This document shows positions 30,493 through 39,388 of a stretch of DNA of 39,388 nt, one piece after another. Under the pieces are notes generated by a model that saw only the letters and a list, made by a program, of their open reading frames with translations, was not told the DNA's origin and ran no database searches. The position numbers and the translations under genes were made by a program. How positions within the stretch are numbered: the stretch's first letter is position 1; each line of letters opens with the position of its first letter. Origin of the DNA: Scleroderma bovista (taxonomy: Eukaryota; Basidiomycota; Agaricomycetes; Boletales; Sclerodermataceae); the NCBI GenBank assembly GCA_037178675.1, contig JAYMGJ010000179.1, forward strand, positions 1 through 39,388. Reading direction: 5' to 3'.

Positions 30493-32590
30493 AGACAGGA
30501 CTGTCTCTACAATGCCAATCAACATCCTGGCCAAATTGTCCTTGACACAATCCAGAAGCACTGTACCTTGGAGCAAAAGCATCAAGACGATGCTCAGAAA
30601 GAGTGGGAGAAACATGAACAACAAAGTGTTCAAGCTCATACCATAAAACAGGTTGCTGAAATCATTAGTGAAGGAACCCAGGCAGAGAAGGATTTACTGA
30701 CAGCACGCCATCAGCCAAAGCCTCGCAAGGCACCGCTGTCACAAAGGCTGGCTGTAGTAACACATGGTGAGTGATCATGTCACGAAGTTGACTGGTAGAA
30801 CTTACCAGACTCATTTTCCAGGTGTTGACGGGCAACTTGAAGAGCCTGTTGATGATATTGAAGGTACTGAGCAAGAGGAGTACGTTGAAGATAATGCAGA
30901 AGTCTGTGATGAAGCTGTCAAGGGGAAGAAGCGACGTGCACAGAAAATGATGACATGCGACCTTGTTGATGCAGCCCAAAATGCCTCCTTGCAACAATGC
31001 CCTGGGAACAGCACATCAGTTGTACCATTTCCCATCACTATTCCCAAAATGCTCCTACCCACTGAAACTGTTCTTTTTTACTGGGACTTCTTCAATACAC
31101 AACCTAGCTCTGCAAAGAACAACATCACGGGCGTCAGAAAAGTCAAGGACTGGAAGGAGAAATATGGAAGTACTAAGGTTGCTCATACCACAAGAGTCAC
31201 TTCCCGCGCTTCTTCGCTTTCAAACCCAACATCCCATAGGCTCAAGGGGAGTGCTAAGTCTACTCACTCCAGTGCCACTCAGCCACCACCCACACCCGCA
31301 AGCATCAGCAGCATAGTTATACCTACTTCATATCTAGATGAAGACAACGACTCAGCAAAATTAGAAAATTTTACACAGGACAACATTGGCAAGAGAAGAA
31401 ATACTGGTACTAGGGTAAGTCGTCTCCATGAACGTTGCCATTTCCTGTGTTGTGACCAAGTTGAATAGGTATCTGTTGAAGTCATTTATGACTCACCCTC
31501 CCCTTCCATCACCCCCCCTCCCCCATCTCAACCACACATGGTGATCCACAAGCCAGCGGCACTGGGAAAGCCTCTGAAGAGTGAAGCATCATTATACTAT
31601 GACCAGATCAGCTTGGATTTTGGGGTGATTGAAGTGGATGATCAAGATGAGCCACAGGTGCCTCGGAGAGGAAGTAAATGACCTCCACTCTCCCAGGTAT
31701 CCCACACCTACTATATCAGGTTGAATGACTTAACTTACACTTGATAGGCCGATATGGAAGACGCTCAATCAACCTGTGCTCCCCCATTGAAATGCACCAA
31801 AACAAAGGAAGAAGACGAAGTTGTGGAACTTCCCAACCAACAAAGGACCGGCACCAGCAGCAAGTTCACTAATCACGATCTTCCACCTGGGTGTCAAGAT
31901 GGAAACAGGTGGCGCAGTGTTTTCATTCCTTCAGTCGCACATTGGTGCGGGAGGAATGTTGATCTGTGGACTATTGAGGTGGGAGATCTTCGCGACGCAA
32001 TGCAAGCAATCTGGGACAAGGTTTACCACAACCAAGTAGTGCATCATATTACTCTTAAGGGTGCGGTCTTTCATGTGGTAAGATGTTTCAAGACTGGGAT
32101 CCTAGTTGTGTTACTGATGATTTTTGATCGGTGCAACCTCAGGCAAAGCAGCGCTTGAATGAATGGCACAGCAGCTTTGCTGCGACAGCCATCATGATTA
32201 TTGCAACATTTTTTATACAAGATACTGACTTTCACGATATTGAACAGCGAGAAGACTTCGCGACAACCATGCTCAACTGGAACTGTTACTTATTCAGTGA
32301 AAATGAAGACGCCGATTACAAGGTAAGTTTAAAATACTGTCAATTCTTGGCCTAAAACTTTGGTAGGCATGGACGGGTATTTGGCGATCTCCATTCGTAC
32401 TACAAGTGTTTGCAACGCATTTCAATTTTGTAGCTGGCCAAGTTCCAATTTCGAAGTTAGCTAGTGAGGCAATCACTGCATGTATTGCGCTTGCTCTTGC
32501 TGCTACTGCTGTGAGTCTTTGTGTTCTATATGATATTATTGTTGCCTTCACTGGATTGATTTTTGGCACCCCTCGAAGGAAGCGACGTGT
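30493..32590 (+). CDS. Multi-intron basidiomycete gene of unknown function, 3' replaced by copia
   Basis: Six exons read without a stop when five short GT..AG introns are removed: 30493-30766, 30822-31414, 31469-31657, 31748-32077, 32143-32322, 32367 on. The start codon is not found; 30493 only marks the open frame. Exon 1: NANQHPGQIVLDTIQKHCTL, then Q/E/K-rich coil. Exon 2: acidic (DDIEGTEQEEYVEDN), then S/T-rich. Exons 4-6: CQDGNRWRSVFIPSVAHWCG, AMQAIWDKVY, QRLNEWHSSFAATA, WRSPFVLQVFATHF. From memory this arrangement recurs in Agaricomycete hypothetical proteins linked to repeats. The last exon continues in frame into copia integrase. Function unknown. Confidence 0.6.
30767..30821 (+). other. 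Intron 1 of the multi-intron gene
   Basis: GTGAGT..TTTCCAG, 55 bp, phase 1; CAT G|GT GTT restored. Confidence 0.65.
31415..31468 (+). other. Intron 2 of the multi-intron gene
   Basis: GTAAGT..GAATAG, 54 bp, phase 0. Confidence 0.65.
31658..31747 (+). other. Intron 3 of the multi-intron gene
   Basis: GTGCCT..CTTAAC..GATAG, 90 bp, phase 0. The earlier-looking GTAAAT donor at 31674 would break the frame. Confidence 0.55.
32078..32142 (+). other. Intron 4 of the multi-intron gene
   Basis: GTAAGA..CCTCAG, 65 bp, phase 0. Confidence 0.65.
32323..32366 (+). other. Intron 5 of the multi-intron gene
   Basis: GTAAGT..TGGTAG, 44 bp, phase 0. Confidence 0.6.
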
Positions 32591-34144
32591 GCAAAAACAT
32601 ACGCAGCGCTTCCCAGAAATTCACTTTCCTACTGAGGACTGTGTTTGCCCTGGATGTGCTCTTGGCAAGATGCCCAATCAAGCTTTCCCAGAGAATGAAA
32701 GACGTGCTTCCAAGCCTTTCGAGCTGGTGCACTCTGACCTGAAATCCTTCCCGGTTACGTCGTACCGGAAGTTTAAATATGTTATTACCTTCTACGACGA
32801 CTACACTTCTCACGCCTGGACTATGCCTCTTCGCTCCAAAGCTGCAGCGATTACGGCTGCCAAAGATTTCCTCGAAATGGTGCGTGTCCAACATGATACG
32901 CACGTCATTGGATGGATGTCCGATGCCGGCGGAGAATATAAATCCGATCTATTTGATCGAGCACTCCTTGAGAAAGGAATTAAAATATATCAAAGTGCTC
33001 CAAGAACCCCCATGCAGAATGGCCACGCTGAGCGTTTAGGGCGCACTCTCATGGATAAAGCTGAGTCTATGTGGCATCAAGCCTGCATCCCTGACTCCTG
33101 GTGGGAATTTGTGTTCGCTCACGCAACTTTGTGTTCGCTCACGCAACCCACATTTACAACCATACTCTGGTAGCTCGCCTGCAATGGCACACCCCCCATG
33201 AAATGCTTAAGGGGGAGATGCCTAACATCGATCACCTCCGTGTATTCTGTGGAGCATTTGTATACCTCCCAGCAACGGCTAGAGCGAATAAGATGGCTCC
33301 CAAGTTGGAGCTTATGACCTATGTCAGTGTTGCCCCTGGCAATGAGCGCAACTTCTTGTTTATGCGCTCCACCAATGCAGTATTTACCGCTGCTCACGCC
33401 ATCTTTGACGAGCGTCAATTCCCTCGCTGCCCCAAAAACAGGCGCGAACCTCTCAAGAACCCTTTCAGAAGGGCAAATCCGAAACCAGCCACTGATCGCC
33501 CAGGGAATCCCCCTGATGATATCAACAGTGATGACGATGTGGAACACAACCATGGCTACCCACATCCCCAAGCGCAGGATGACGATCCAAAGCGCCAGGA
33601 ACCCGAGGCTCCTGAGGAAGAGCCTAATCAAATAAATCCTCCCCGTATGCCATCTCCAGTGCCTCCACCAGCACCAAGAATGCCTTCACTGGCGAGAAAT
33701 CTGCCCCCTCCGGCACCGCAGCGCCCTGGCCGAGCTGAACACCGCCAGAATGTGCTGCGACCCCCTGCAGTGAATATCCCTGCCTGCCCCCAACGTGAAC
33801 GTAGAGTGCCATTGTGCCCCGGTAACATGTATGGTGAGCGGCAACACCCCATTGAGCAACTCCGGGATATCGAAAGTGCCTCTCGATGGCGAGAAACAGT
33901 GGGTGAGGCCCCTAGGCCCCCACAACCGGACACACCAGACCATATCCTTGGTGGTTTCCCCGACACCTCTGCAATGCCCAGTGAGGAAGATGTGCAAAAG
34001 ATGTGCGAGGAAGGGGGAGTAAACCTAGTCCAATACCTGATGGGCAAAGCCCTCGAAACCCGCGAGCCTCAATATGAGAGCGTCTGCAACTGGTCCTATA
34101 AGGACATTGCTCGCTTACCCCAAGCTGAGCAGAAACTCTGGTGA
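32591..34144 (+). pseudogene. Copia integrase and proline-rich linker
   Basis: Shows CVCPGCALGKMPNQAF, the D of LVHSDLKSFP, the D of WMSDAGGEYKSDLF and the E of PMQNGHAERLGRTL, so the D,D,E triad is complete. The 20-bp repeat TTTGTGTTCGCTCACGCAAC at 33108-33147 shifts the frame; after it the C-terminal region (HATHIYNHTLVARLQWHTP) continues. A proline-rich linker (about 33450-33780) leads to a UGA at 34142-34144, after which the RT frame continues directly. Confidence 0.88.
33108..33147 (+). repeat. 20-bp tandem duplication inside integrase
   Basis: TTTGTGTTCGCTCACGCAAC occurs twice with no gap. Twenty is not a multiple of three, so one copy too many causes the frameshift. Confidence 0.92.
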
Positions 34145-35629
34145 CTTGCTTGCCAAGAAGAGCTCAACGTGCTGCAAAAGCGCAAAGTCTTTGAGCTAGT
34201 TGACCATCCCCGAGACCGGAAGGTCATAAAGAATCGATGGGTCTTCGACGTGAAGTCGGATGGCCGCAAGAAAGCCCACTTAGTAGCAAAGGGCTTCTCC
34301 CAGGTCAAGGGATTAGATTTCGACCAGGTCTTCTCACCAGTCGTGCGCTTTGAAACAGTGCACCTCATGCTTGCGCTTGCCGCACTTGAGAATTGGTATA
34401 TTACTGGACTCGACGTTCAGAGCGCCTACTTGTATGGCAAGCTCGACGAAGAGATCTACATGGAACAACCCAAAGGGTTTGCAGTTCCTGGGCAAGAGCG
34501 CAAAGTGCTCCGCCTCTGGCATGCCCTCTATGGCCTCAAACAGGCCGGCCTAGCTTGGTGGCACACACTCGATGAGTCTCTCAAGGAGCTCGGGTTTGAG
34601 CGCCTTAAGTCTGAAGCAGGCTTCTTCTTCTACAAGAAGAAAGGCACCAACATCGTCATTGGTATTATCTATGTTGACGACACTTTATTCTGCGGCCCTA
34701 ATAAGGCTGTTGTTGATGCCATCAAAGTGCAATTCATGCGCAAATGGGAGTGCAGAGACCTTGGAGAACCTAAGGAGTTCCTCCGAATGCGAATCACTCG
34801 CAAGGGTCGCGCTATCCACTTGGACCAATGCACGTACCTACAAAAGGTCATTGAACGCTGTGGCATGCTCAATGCAAAGTCCACAAGCACCCCACTGCCG
34901 GCTGGCTACTATGCTGCCAAAAATACAGAGCCTGTTGATGTGGAACTCCGCTCCCGTTTCCAGATGGTTATTGGGTCCCTCCTGTATCTTATGTTAGGCA
35001 CTAGGCCCGACATTGCTTTTGCAGTCACCCATCTCTCACGCCATGCCGCGAACCCATCCCAGGACCACCTGTCCAAAGCGCTTTATATCTGTCACTACTT
35101 GATTGGTACACCTGATTACTCCCTAGTGTACAATGGTGGATCCGGCGCTGGCCTGATTGCATGCACGGACTCAGATTGGGGATCAGACCCTACCTCTCAC
35201 CTCTCGCAGCCAGGTTTCTACCTGAAGCTTGCAGATGGCTTGATCAGTTGGACTTCTCGTGCACAGAAGACTATTGCGTACTCGTCCACTGAGGCTGAAT
35301 ACATGGCTTTGAGCGATTGCACTCGCCAAGTTACCTGGATTTGGAGTTTACTCGGTGAGCTCGGCTATAAGCTGAAAGCTATCCCGATTTGCAGTGATAA
35401 TCAGGGGTCCATATTCATGGCATCCAACCCTGTAACGGAGCCTCGCTCCAAGCACATCGACATCCACTACCACGGAATCCGCGAGTCAGTCACGAAAGGT
35501 AACGTGGAACTATTCTTCATTGATGGTGCTGAAAATCCCACCGATCTGCTCACCAAGAACTTACCCCACAAGAAATTCGCGAAGTTCAGAGCTCAACTAG
35601 GCTTACAATTTCCCTCTGGCAGCATCTAG
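34145..35629 (+). CDS. Copia reverse transcriptase and RNase H, intact open frame
   Basis: In frame after the UGA at 34142-34144. RT_2-type domain: NRWVFDVKSDGRKKAHLVAK, GFSQVKGLDFDQVFSPVVR, GLDVQSAYLYGKLDEEIYM, ALYGLKQAGLAWW and the catalytic YVDD in IIYVDDTLFCG. RNase H: CTDSDWGSDP, SSTEAEYMAL, CSDNQGSIFMASNP. The tail ends DLLTKNLPHKKFAKFRAQLG, the usual copia end. Length (about 495 codons) fits a complete RT-RNase H. It is the best preserved retroelement enzyme in the window. Confidence 0.9.
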   Translation, partial: LACQEELNVLQKRKVFELVDHPRDRKVIKNRWVFDVKSDGRKKAHLVAKGFSQVKGLDFDQVFSPVVRFETVHLMLALAALENWYITGLDVQSAYLYGKLDEEIYMEQPKGFAVPGQERKVLRLWHALYGLKQAGLAWWHTLDESLKELGFERLKSEAGFFFYKKKGTNIVIGIIYVDDTLFCGPNKAVVDAIKVQFMRKWECRDLGEPKEFLRMRITRKGRAIHLDQCTYLQKVIERCGMLNAKSTSTPLPAGYYAAKNTEPVDVELRSRFQMVIGSLLYLMLGTRPDIAFAVTHLSRHAANPSQDHLSKALYICHYLIGTPDYSLVYNGGSGAGLIACTDSDWGSDPTSHLSQPGFYLKLADGLISWTSRAQKTIAYSSTEAEYMALSDCTRQVTWIWSLLGELGYKLKAIPICSDNQGSIFMASNPVTEPRSKHIDIHYHGIRESVTKGNVELFFIDGAENPTDLLTKNLPHKKFAKFRAQLGLQFPSGSI

Positions 35630-35665
35630 CGCCTTATTCGCTGAAGTGCTCTACATGCAGCACAG

Positions 35666-35675
35666 CAAGGGGGAG
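35666..35675 (+). other. Polypurine tract of the copia element
   Basis: CAAGGGGGAG directly before the LTR TG; primes plus-strand DNA synthesis in LTR elements. Confidence 0.7.
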
Positions 35676-35914
35676 TGTTGAAGTTGCACGTGCACCCGGT
35701 GTAAACCGTCGATGAAGTGCGCACAAGACTGCGACCCATATTAGTGTAGACTTAGTAATAGTCCTCTTTAGAGTAGATGTTACATGTCACATGTCACACG
35801 TCACAGTCACGTGTCACACTATTTGTTGTATATAAACAGTGTTCATCGCTTATATAATATAACAGCTCTTGACCAGCTACCGCTACCATCTCAGGTTGTG
35901 CACTCCACCCAACA
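35676..35914 (+). repeat. 3' LTR of the copia element (239 bp)
   Basis: Starts TGTTGAAG right after the polypurine tract and ends CCCAACA, giving TGTTG..CAACA inverted ends. Contains a TATATAAA box near 35829. Without a 5' LTR no target duplication can be tested. Confidence 0.75.
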
Positions 35915-36254
35915 GGTGAGTTGGAGTAGCAGTTCCTCTATGTACATAGGTATTGCTTTAACACGCACCACATGGCCGATGCGACGGCGACACGAAGACG
36001 AAGACGACGATGACGGGAGTGTATGGGACAACATGATGGCAGCGACGTTTCTGCACCAGCACAACGATGACAATGTGATGCGCATGGCCAATGCCATGGC
36101 GAAGGTGTCAACATCAACGATGCAATGTCCACCTGAAGCACGCAGAGTCATGGTAGGGTGGTGATGCCAACGAGTCATGTTCACCACCGCTCTAATGACA
36201 ATGCGCATGAACTCCATGATATCACTGGGTATTTCTTTCTCAGAGTAACAGACT

Positions 36255-36258
<4 letters not shown>
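35915..36258. other. No recognisable gene
   Basis: An acidic open stretch (RRHEDEDDDDGSVWDN) can be read near 35985-36030, but its ORF starts inside the copia LTR; not supported as a gene. Confidence 0.4.

Positions 36259-36309
<51 letters not shown>
36259..36309. repeat. (AC)n microsatellite, about 25 units
   Basis: Uninterrupted AC dinucleotides over 51 bases. Confidence 0.97.
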
Positions 36310-36310
<1 letters not shown>

Positions 36311-36880
36311 TGCAATGAATGTCAGACTGAATACTAGACGATAATTGTCTGGTCAACAAATGTCAGAGAATAACCATAGGACAACACCATGATATCACTG
36401 GATATTCCATTCTCAGAGAAGTAGAATTATTACACATATATTATCAATGGATAACAGACCAAGTGCCAGATGAGATGATAATGGCTAATATGTCAATGGA
36501 TGTCAAGATAATGACTGGCTGGTCAATAATTACCATAGCATTACCACACAATGACACAATGACATCCATAGATATTCCTGGTCCAGAGTAACAAAATTAT
36601 TGTATACATCTTGTCAATGGATATCAGGACAATGACTAGCTTGTGAGTAATTAACATAGCATTACCATACAATGACACAATGACACCCATAGAAATTCCT
36701 TGTTCAGAGTAATCCAATTATTGCACACTCATTATCAATGGATGTCAGGATAATGACTGGCTGGTCAATAATTACCATAGCATTACCACACAATGACACA
36801 ATGACATCCATAGATATTCCTTGTTCAGACTGATAAAATTATTGCATACATCTTATCAATGGATATCAGGCTGCAAGTTG
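36310..36880. repeat. 121-bp tandem repeat, three full units plus partial units
   Basis: TCAATGG recurs at 36493, 36614, 36735 and 36856, exactly 121 bases apart. Each unit contains ATAATGACTGGCTGGTCAAT and CACACAATGACACAATGACA or close variants. Diverged partial units lie at 36310-36490. Confidence 0.9.
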
Positions 36881-37059
36881 GATGATAAGGACATATAAAC
36901 TCCCAAAATGTCACCCTGAAATTATATATCCTCACCATAAAGTCATCCTTCTGTTGTTGCATGATCAGCACAAGATAATGGCTTCTAAGCAATTATCCAT
37001 TTATATCATGCTGATTTCTATTTGTAAGATTTGTCTGGTCATACCAGCACCTCCCCATT

Positions 37060-37410
37060 TTCCTGATGGCAGTGTCTTGCCAGCCGTCGCTGTCGTTGTC
37101 ATCAGTCAGCCATTGTCATTGTTGTTGTGTCTCGTTAGCTGTTGTTGCCGTCGTTGTGACACCGTGGCATTGGCCATTGGTGTCTTGTCGCCGTCGTCTT
37201 CATTGTGCTAACAAAGACACACTGTCACTGTTGGGGCACTGCAGACGTGTCATCATTGTGTCTCCAGCCATCTGCATCGTGTCGTCTTTGTCTGCACTGT
37301 GCTGGGGCCATAGATGCATTGATGTGCTGTTGTTGTCATTGTGTCGCCGTTGTTGCTGTGTCTCACGCCAGTCATTGTTGTTGTCCCTGTGTCTCACGAC
37401 TGGCATTGTC
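37060..37410. repeat. TTG/GTC triplet-rich low-complexity DNA
   Basis: Irregular runs of GTTGTTGTC, GTCGTC and TGTCTC in triplet phase; several frames stay open by composition. Not supported as a gene. Confidence 0.6.
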
Positions 37411-38040
37411 GTCCAATTGAGGGCACAAATGTTGATGCGGATATATCCAGTTCGGAGTGAGGGTATGGGTGTGACTCTGAGTGCATGTACGTACCTTGTG
37501 TTGTTGTCGCCACCTGTGGTACACGTGTACGTGCAAATGAGACTCTGTCTGCCTGTGTGCATGAGTGTGAGTGTGCAGATATGTATATGATATCATCAGG
37601 AAATCGGTGAGAAATAGATAAAGCATTACCTACCATTTTTATGCATGTCAAGTGTATCCTGCAATGTCATTCTGATGAAGCAGTAGATCAGGCTAGTTAA
37701 TTCAGGATAGCGTAGATAGTGATGACCAGGTATATTCACTATGGGTGAACATGATCAAGCTTATTCCTCAGCTATATCTGATCACTTTGACTCACAATAG
37801 TAGCCAGGTCCAATTGTCCAACAGAATTTGATCATTTGATCAAGTGTGTCTATTAGTGCATGTTGATAATTTATCAGCAACCCAACCCTCCCCTGTCCAA
37901 TATTGGACAGTTGTCCCAGACTGTTCCAATAGTTCTATTAATGTTCATGTTAATCAATTTATATTTTCAATTTAATATTATCAATTCGATACAAAAACTA
38001 CAGTACAAATATATATATTGGGTCGTAGACTACATGGTGG
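37411..38040. other. No recognisable gene; contains an 18-bp perfect palindrome
   Basis: CTGTCCAATATTGGACAG at 37893-37910 is self-complementary. Otherwise AT-rich DNA with no feature I can support. Confidence 0.5.
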
Positions 38041-38455
38041 TCAGCGCGCGGTAGTAGCCGCCATCGTCGACGCTGGGGATGGTGGTAGCGGTCGTCGCCG
38101 TCGCTGTCATTGCAGTGGTGGTGGTCGGCGACACCGGTGGTAGCGGTCGTCGTGTCGACGCTGGGGGTGGTGGCCACGTTGTCGGGTTGATGGTGGTTAT
38201 CCCACCATCGGGTTGGTGGTGATGGTTGTCATCATCGTGGTATTGGTGATGGCTGTCGTCGCCGTTTGGTGGTGGTGGCCGTCATCGTCGCCATCGACAG
38301 GGGTGGTGGCCACGTTGTTGTCGTCCAAGTGGTGGTGGTGGTGGCCGTCTTCGTTGTCGTCGACGGGGTGGTGGCCACGTCGTGGGCCCGTCCAGGTGGT
38401 GGTGGTAGTGGCTGCATCATCGACGCTGGTGGTAGGTCGTCATTGTCAGCAGGCC
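38041..38455. repeat. GGT/GTC-rich imperfect minisatellite
   Basis: GTGGTGGCCACGTTGTCG, GTGGTGGCCACGTTGTTG and GTGGTGGCCACGTCGTGG recur, with runs of GTGGTG. Triplet phase leaves ORFs on both strands (poly-V, poly-T); these are compositional. Confidence 0.75.
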
Positions 38456-38458
38456 GCA

Positions 38459-39388
38459 AAGCCACTTAAGGGTATTCCTTATCACTTCAAGGATATCCAT
38501 AACTATCCATTAGACGAACAGAAGAAATGGGAACAGGCATGCAAGGAAGAAATCAAATCTATCGAAGATAGAAATGTATGGACTTTGGTGGATTGTCTGC
38601 CAGATCGAAAACCTGACAAATGTCGCTGGGTATTCGCAAAGAAATCAGATGGAAGATTTAAAGCCCACTTGGTTGCGAAAGGCTTTTCTCAAATCTATGG
38701 TGAAGACTACAACAAAACCTTCTCACCGGTCACACGCTTTGAGACAGTACGACTGCTCTTGGCTTATGCATGTCAAAATGACTGGGAAATTGAAAGTCTT
38801 GATGTCAAGACTGCCTTCTTATATGGGCGACTTGATGAAGAAATCTACATGGAGCAACCCAAAGGTTTCAAAGTACCAGGTTCAAGTAACAAGGTCTATC
38901 GCCTATTGCGCGCTCTCTATGGCCTGAAGCAAGCCTCACTAGCATGGAACAAAGAGCTGCACAAATCGCTCCTAAAGCTCAACTTCAAACGTTCCAAGGC
39001 AGATCCTGGAGTATACATCTACCAAGATAAATCAGGCATCATGCTGTTCATCGTCTACGTCAATGATGGACTTCTTATGTCAAACTCTGCCAAACTTCTC
39101 AAGAAGAAGAAAACCACATTTCTCAACGTATGGGAAGCTCACGAAATGGGTCCAGTACAAGAATACCTTGGATTCCAGATTACTTGCAATCACGTTAAAT
39201 GCTCAATGGTTTTACACCAACACCCTTACGTTTTGAAAGTACTAAAACACTTTCAAATGGAGAATGTCAAACATGTCTGCACACCTTTACCTGCTGGGTA
39301 TCAACCATCTACAGCACCAAAGGACTATAATGCAAGCCCAACAATGAGACAACAGTATCAATCTGTTATAGGATCACTCCTATTTGTC
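38459..39388 (+). pseudogene. Second Ty1/copia reverse transcriptase, 5' truncated, runs off the window
   Basis: Open from 38459 to the last base with no stop and no early ATG. RT blocks: KKSDGRFKAHLVAKGFSQ, NKTFSPVTRFETVRLLLA, LDVKTAFLYGRLDEEIYMEQ, ALYGLKQASLAWN. The catalytic motif is YVND (39056-39067) instead of YVDD, so it is probably inactive. It is clearly a different copia lineage from 34145-35629. Its 5' end joins GGT/GTC-rich repeat DNA directly (CAGGCCGCAAAG), so the LTR, gag and integrase are absent. Confidence 0.88.

Larger units (their letters stand above)
32591..35914 (+). mobile_element. Ty1/copia retrotransposon, 5' truncated
   Basis: Integrase precedes reverse transcriptase, the Ty1/copia order. 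The 5' LTR, gag and protease are missing; the element starts near the end of the integrase zinc region inside another gene's exon. A polypurine tract and a 3' LTR close it. Two lesions are visible: a 20-bp tandem duplication in integrase and one UGA before RT. Confidence 0.9.

Noticed and set aside
35784..36164. 126-codon ORF with an acidic stretch
   Set aside because: It begins inside the copia LTR and has no recognisable family or splice support.
36310..36880. CRISPR-like array
   Set aside because: Units of 121 bp repeat throughout with no unique spacers, in a clearly eukaryotic context.
38232..38469. Valine-rich and threonine-rich ORFs on opposite strands
   Set aside because: Triplet-repeat DNA gives open frames by composition; the plus one runs into copia sequence in the wrong frame.

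Overview
This window looks like a transposon-rich, heterochromatin-like stretch of a basidiomycete (probably Agaricomycetes) nuclear genome. The evidence is the density of Ty3/gypsy, Ty1/copia, Tad-like LINE, Plavaka-type and Tc1/mariner-type elements, the 44-90 bp GT..AG introns, and the near absence of intact host genes. I see no rRNA, tRNA, CRISPR or bacterial-type operon. Family names come from motif recognition, not from database searches.

Layout: (1) 1-7651, minus strand: a 5' LTR-leader-gag-pol Ty3/gypsy element (called A), with its pol split by a 2.34 kb solo LTR of a second family (called B). The B insertion has an exact AGCGC target duplication. (2) 7652-12917: a non-coding island holding an 11-bp satellite array (about 1.3 kb), a degenerate Tc1/mariner element inserted in that array (TA duplication, 32-bp inverted repeats), and 21-bp and 42-bp minisatellites. 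(3) 12918-14876, plus strand: LTR, leader and gag of a second A-family element, facing the first head to head and cut by a diverged B-type LTR (14877-16962). (4) 16963-20669: a small LINE fragment, a two-exon coiled-coil gene on the minus strand, and the 5' half of a Plavaka-type transposase cut by another B LTR (20670-23011). (5) 23012-about 28260: a nearly full-length but dead Tad-like LINE. (6) 28437-30226: CTGA-rich tandem repeats and an internally deleted B LTR. (7) 30493-33173: a multi-intron basidiomycete gene whose last exon runs in frame into a 5'-truncated Ty1/copia element (to 35914). (8) 35915-38458: microsatellite, 121-bp tandem repeats and triplet-rich DNA. (9) 38459-39388: a second copia reverse transcriptase fragment running off the window.

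Most interesting: (a) family-B LTRs carry a roughly 148-codon ORF in U3 that is shared by two diverged LTR subfamilies with no indels, the same stop position and a synonymous-biased substitution pattern; (b) the two A-family elements share an ATG-less leader ORF ending in PYSR(L/Y)HPY and a UAG that is in frame with gag; (c) a textbook -1 slippery heptamer sits at the gag/pol overlap of element A; (d) a basidiomycete gene is fused in frame to copia integrase. Several elements show inactivating changes of the type expected from CpG decay, including D-to-N changes at reverse transcriptase catalytic positions.
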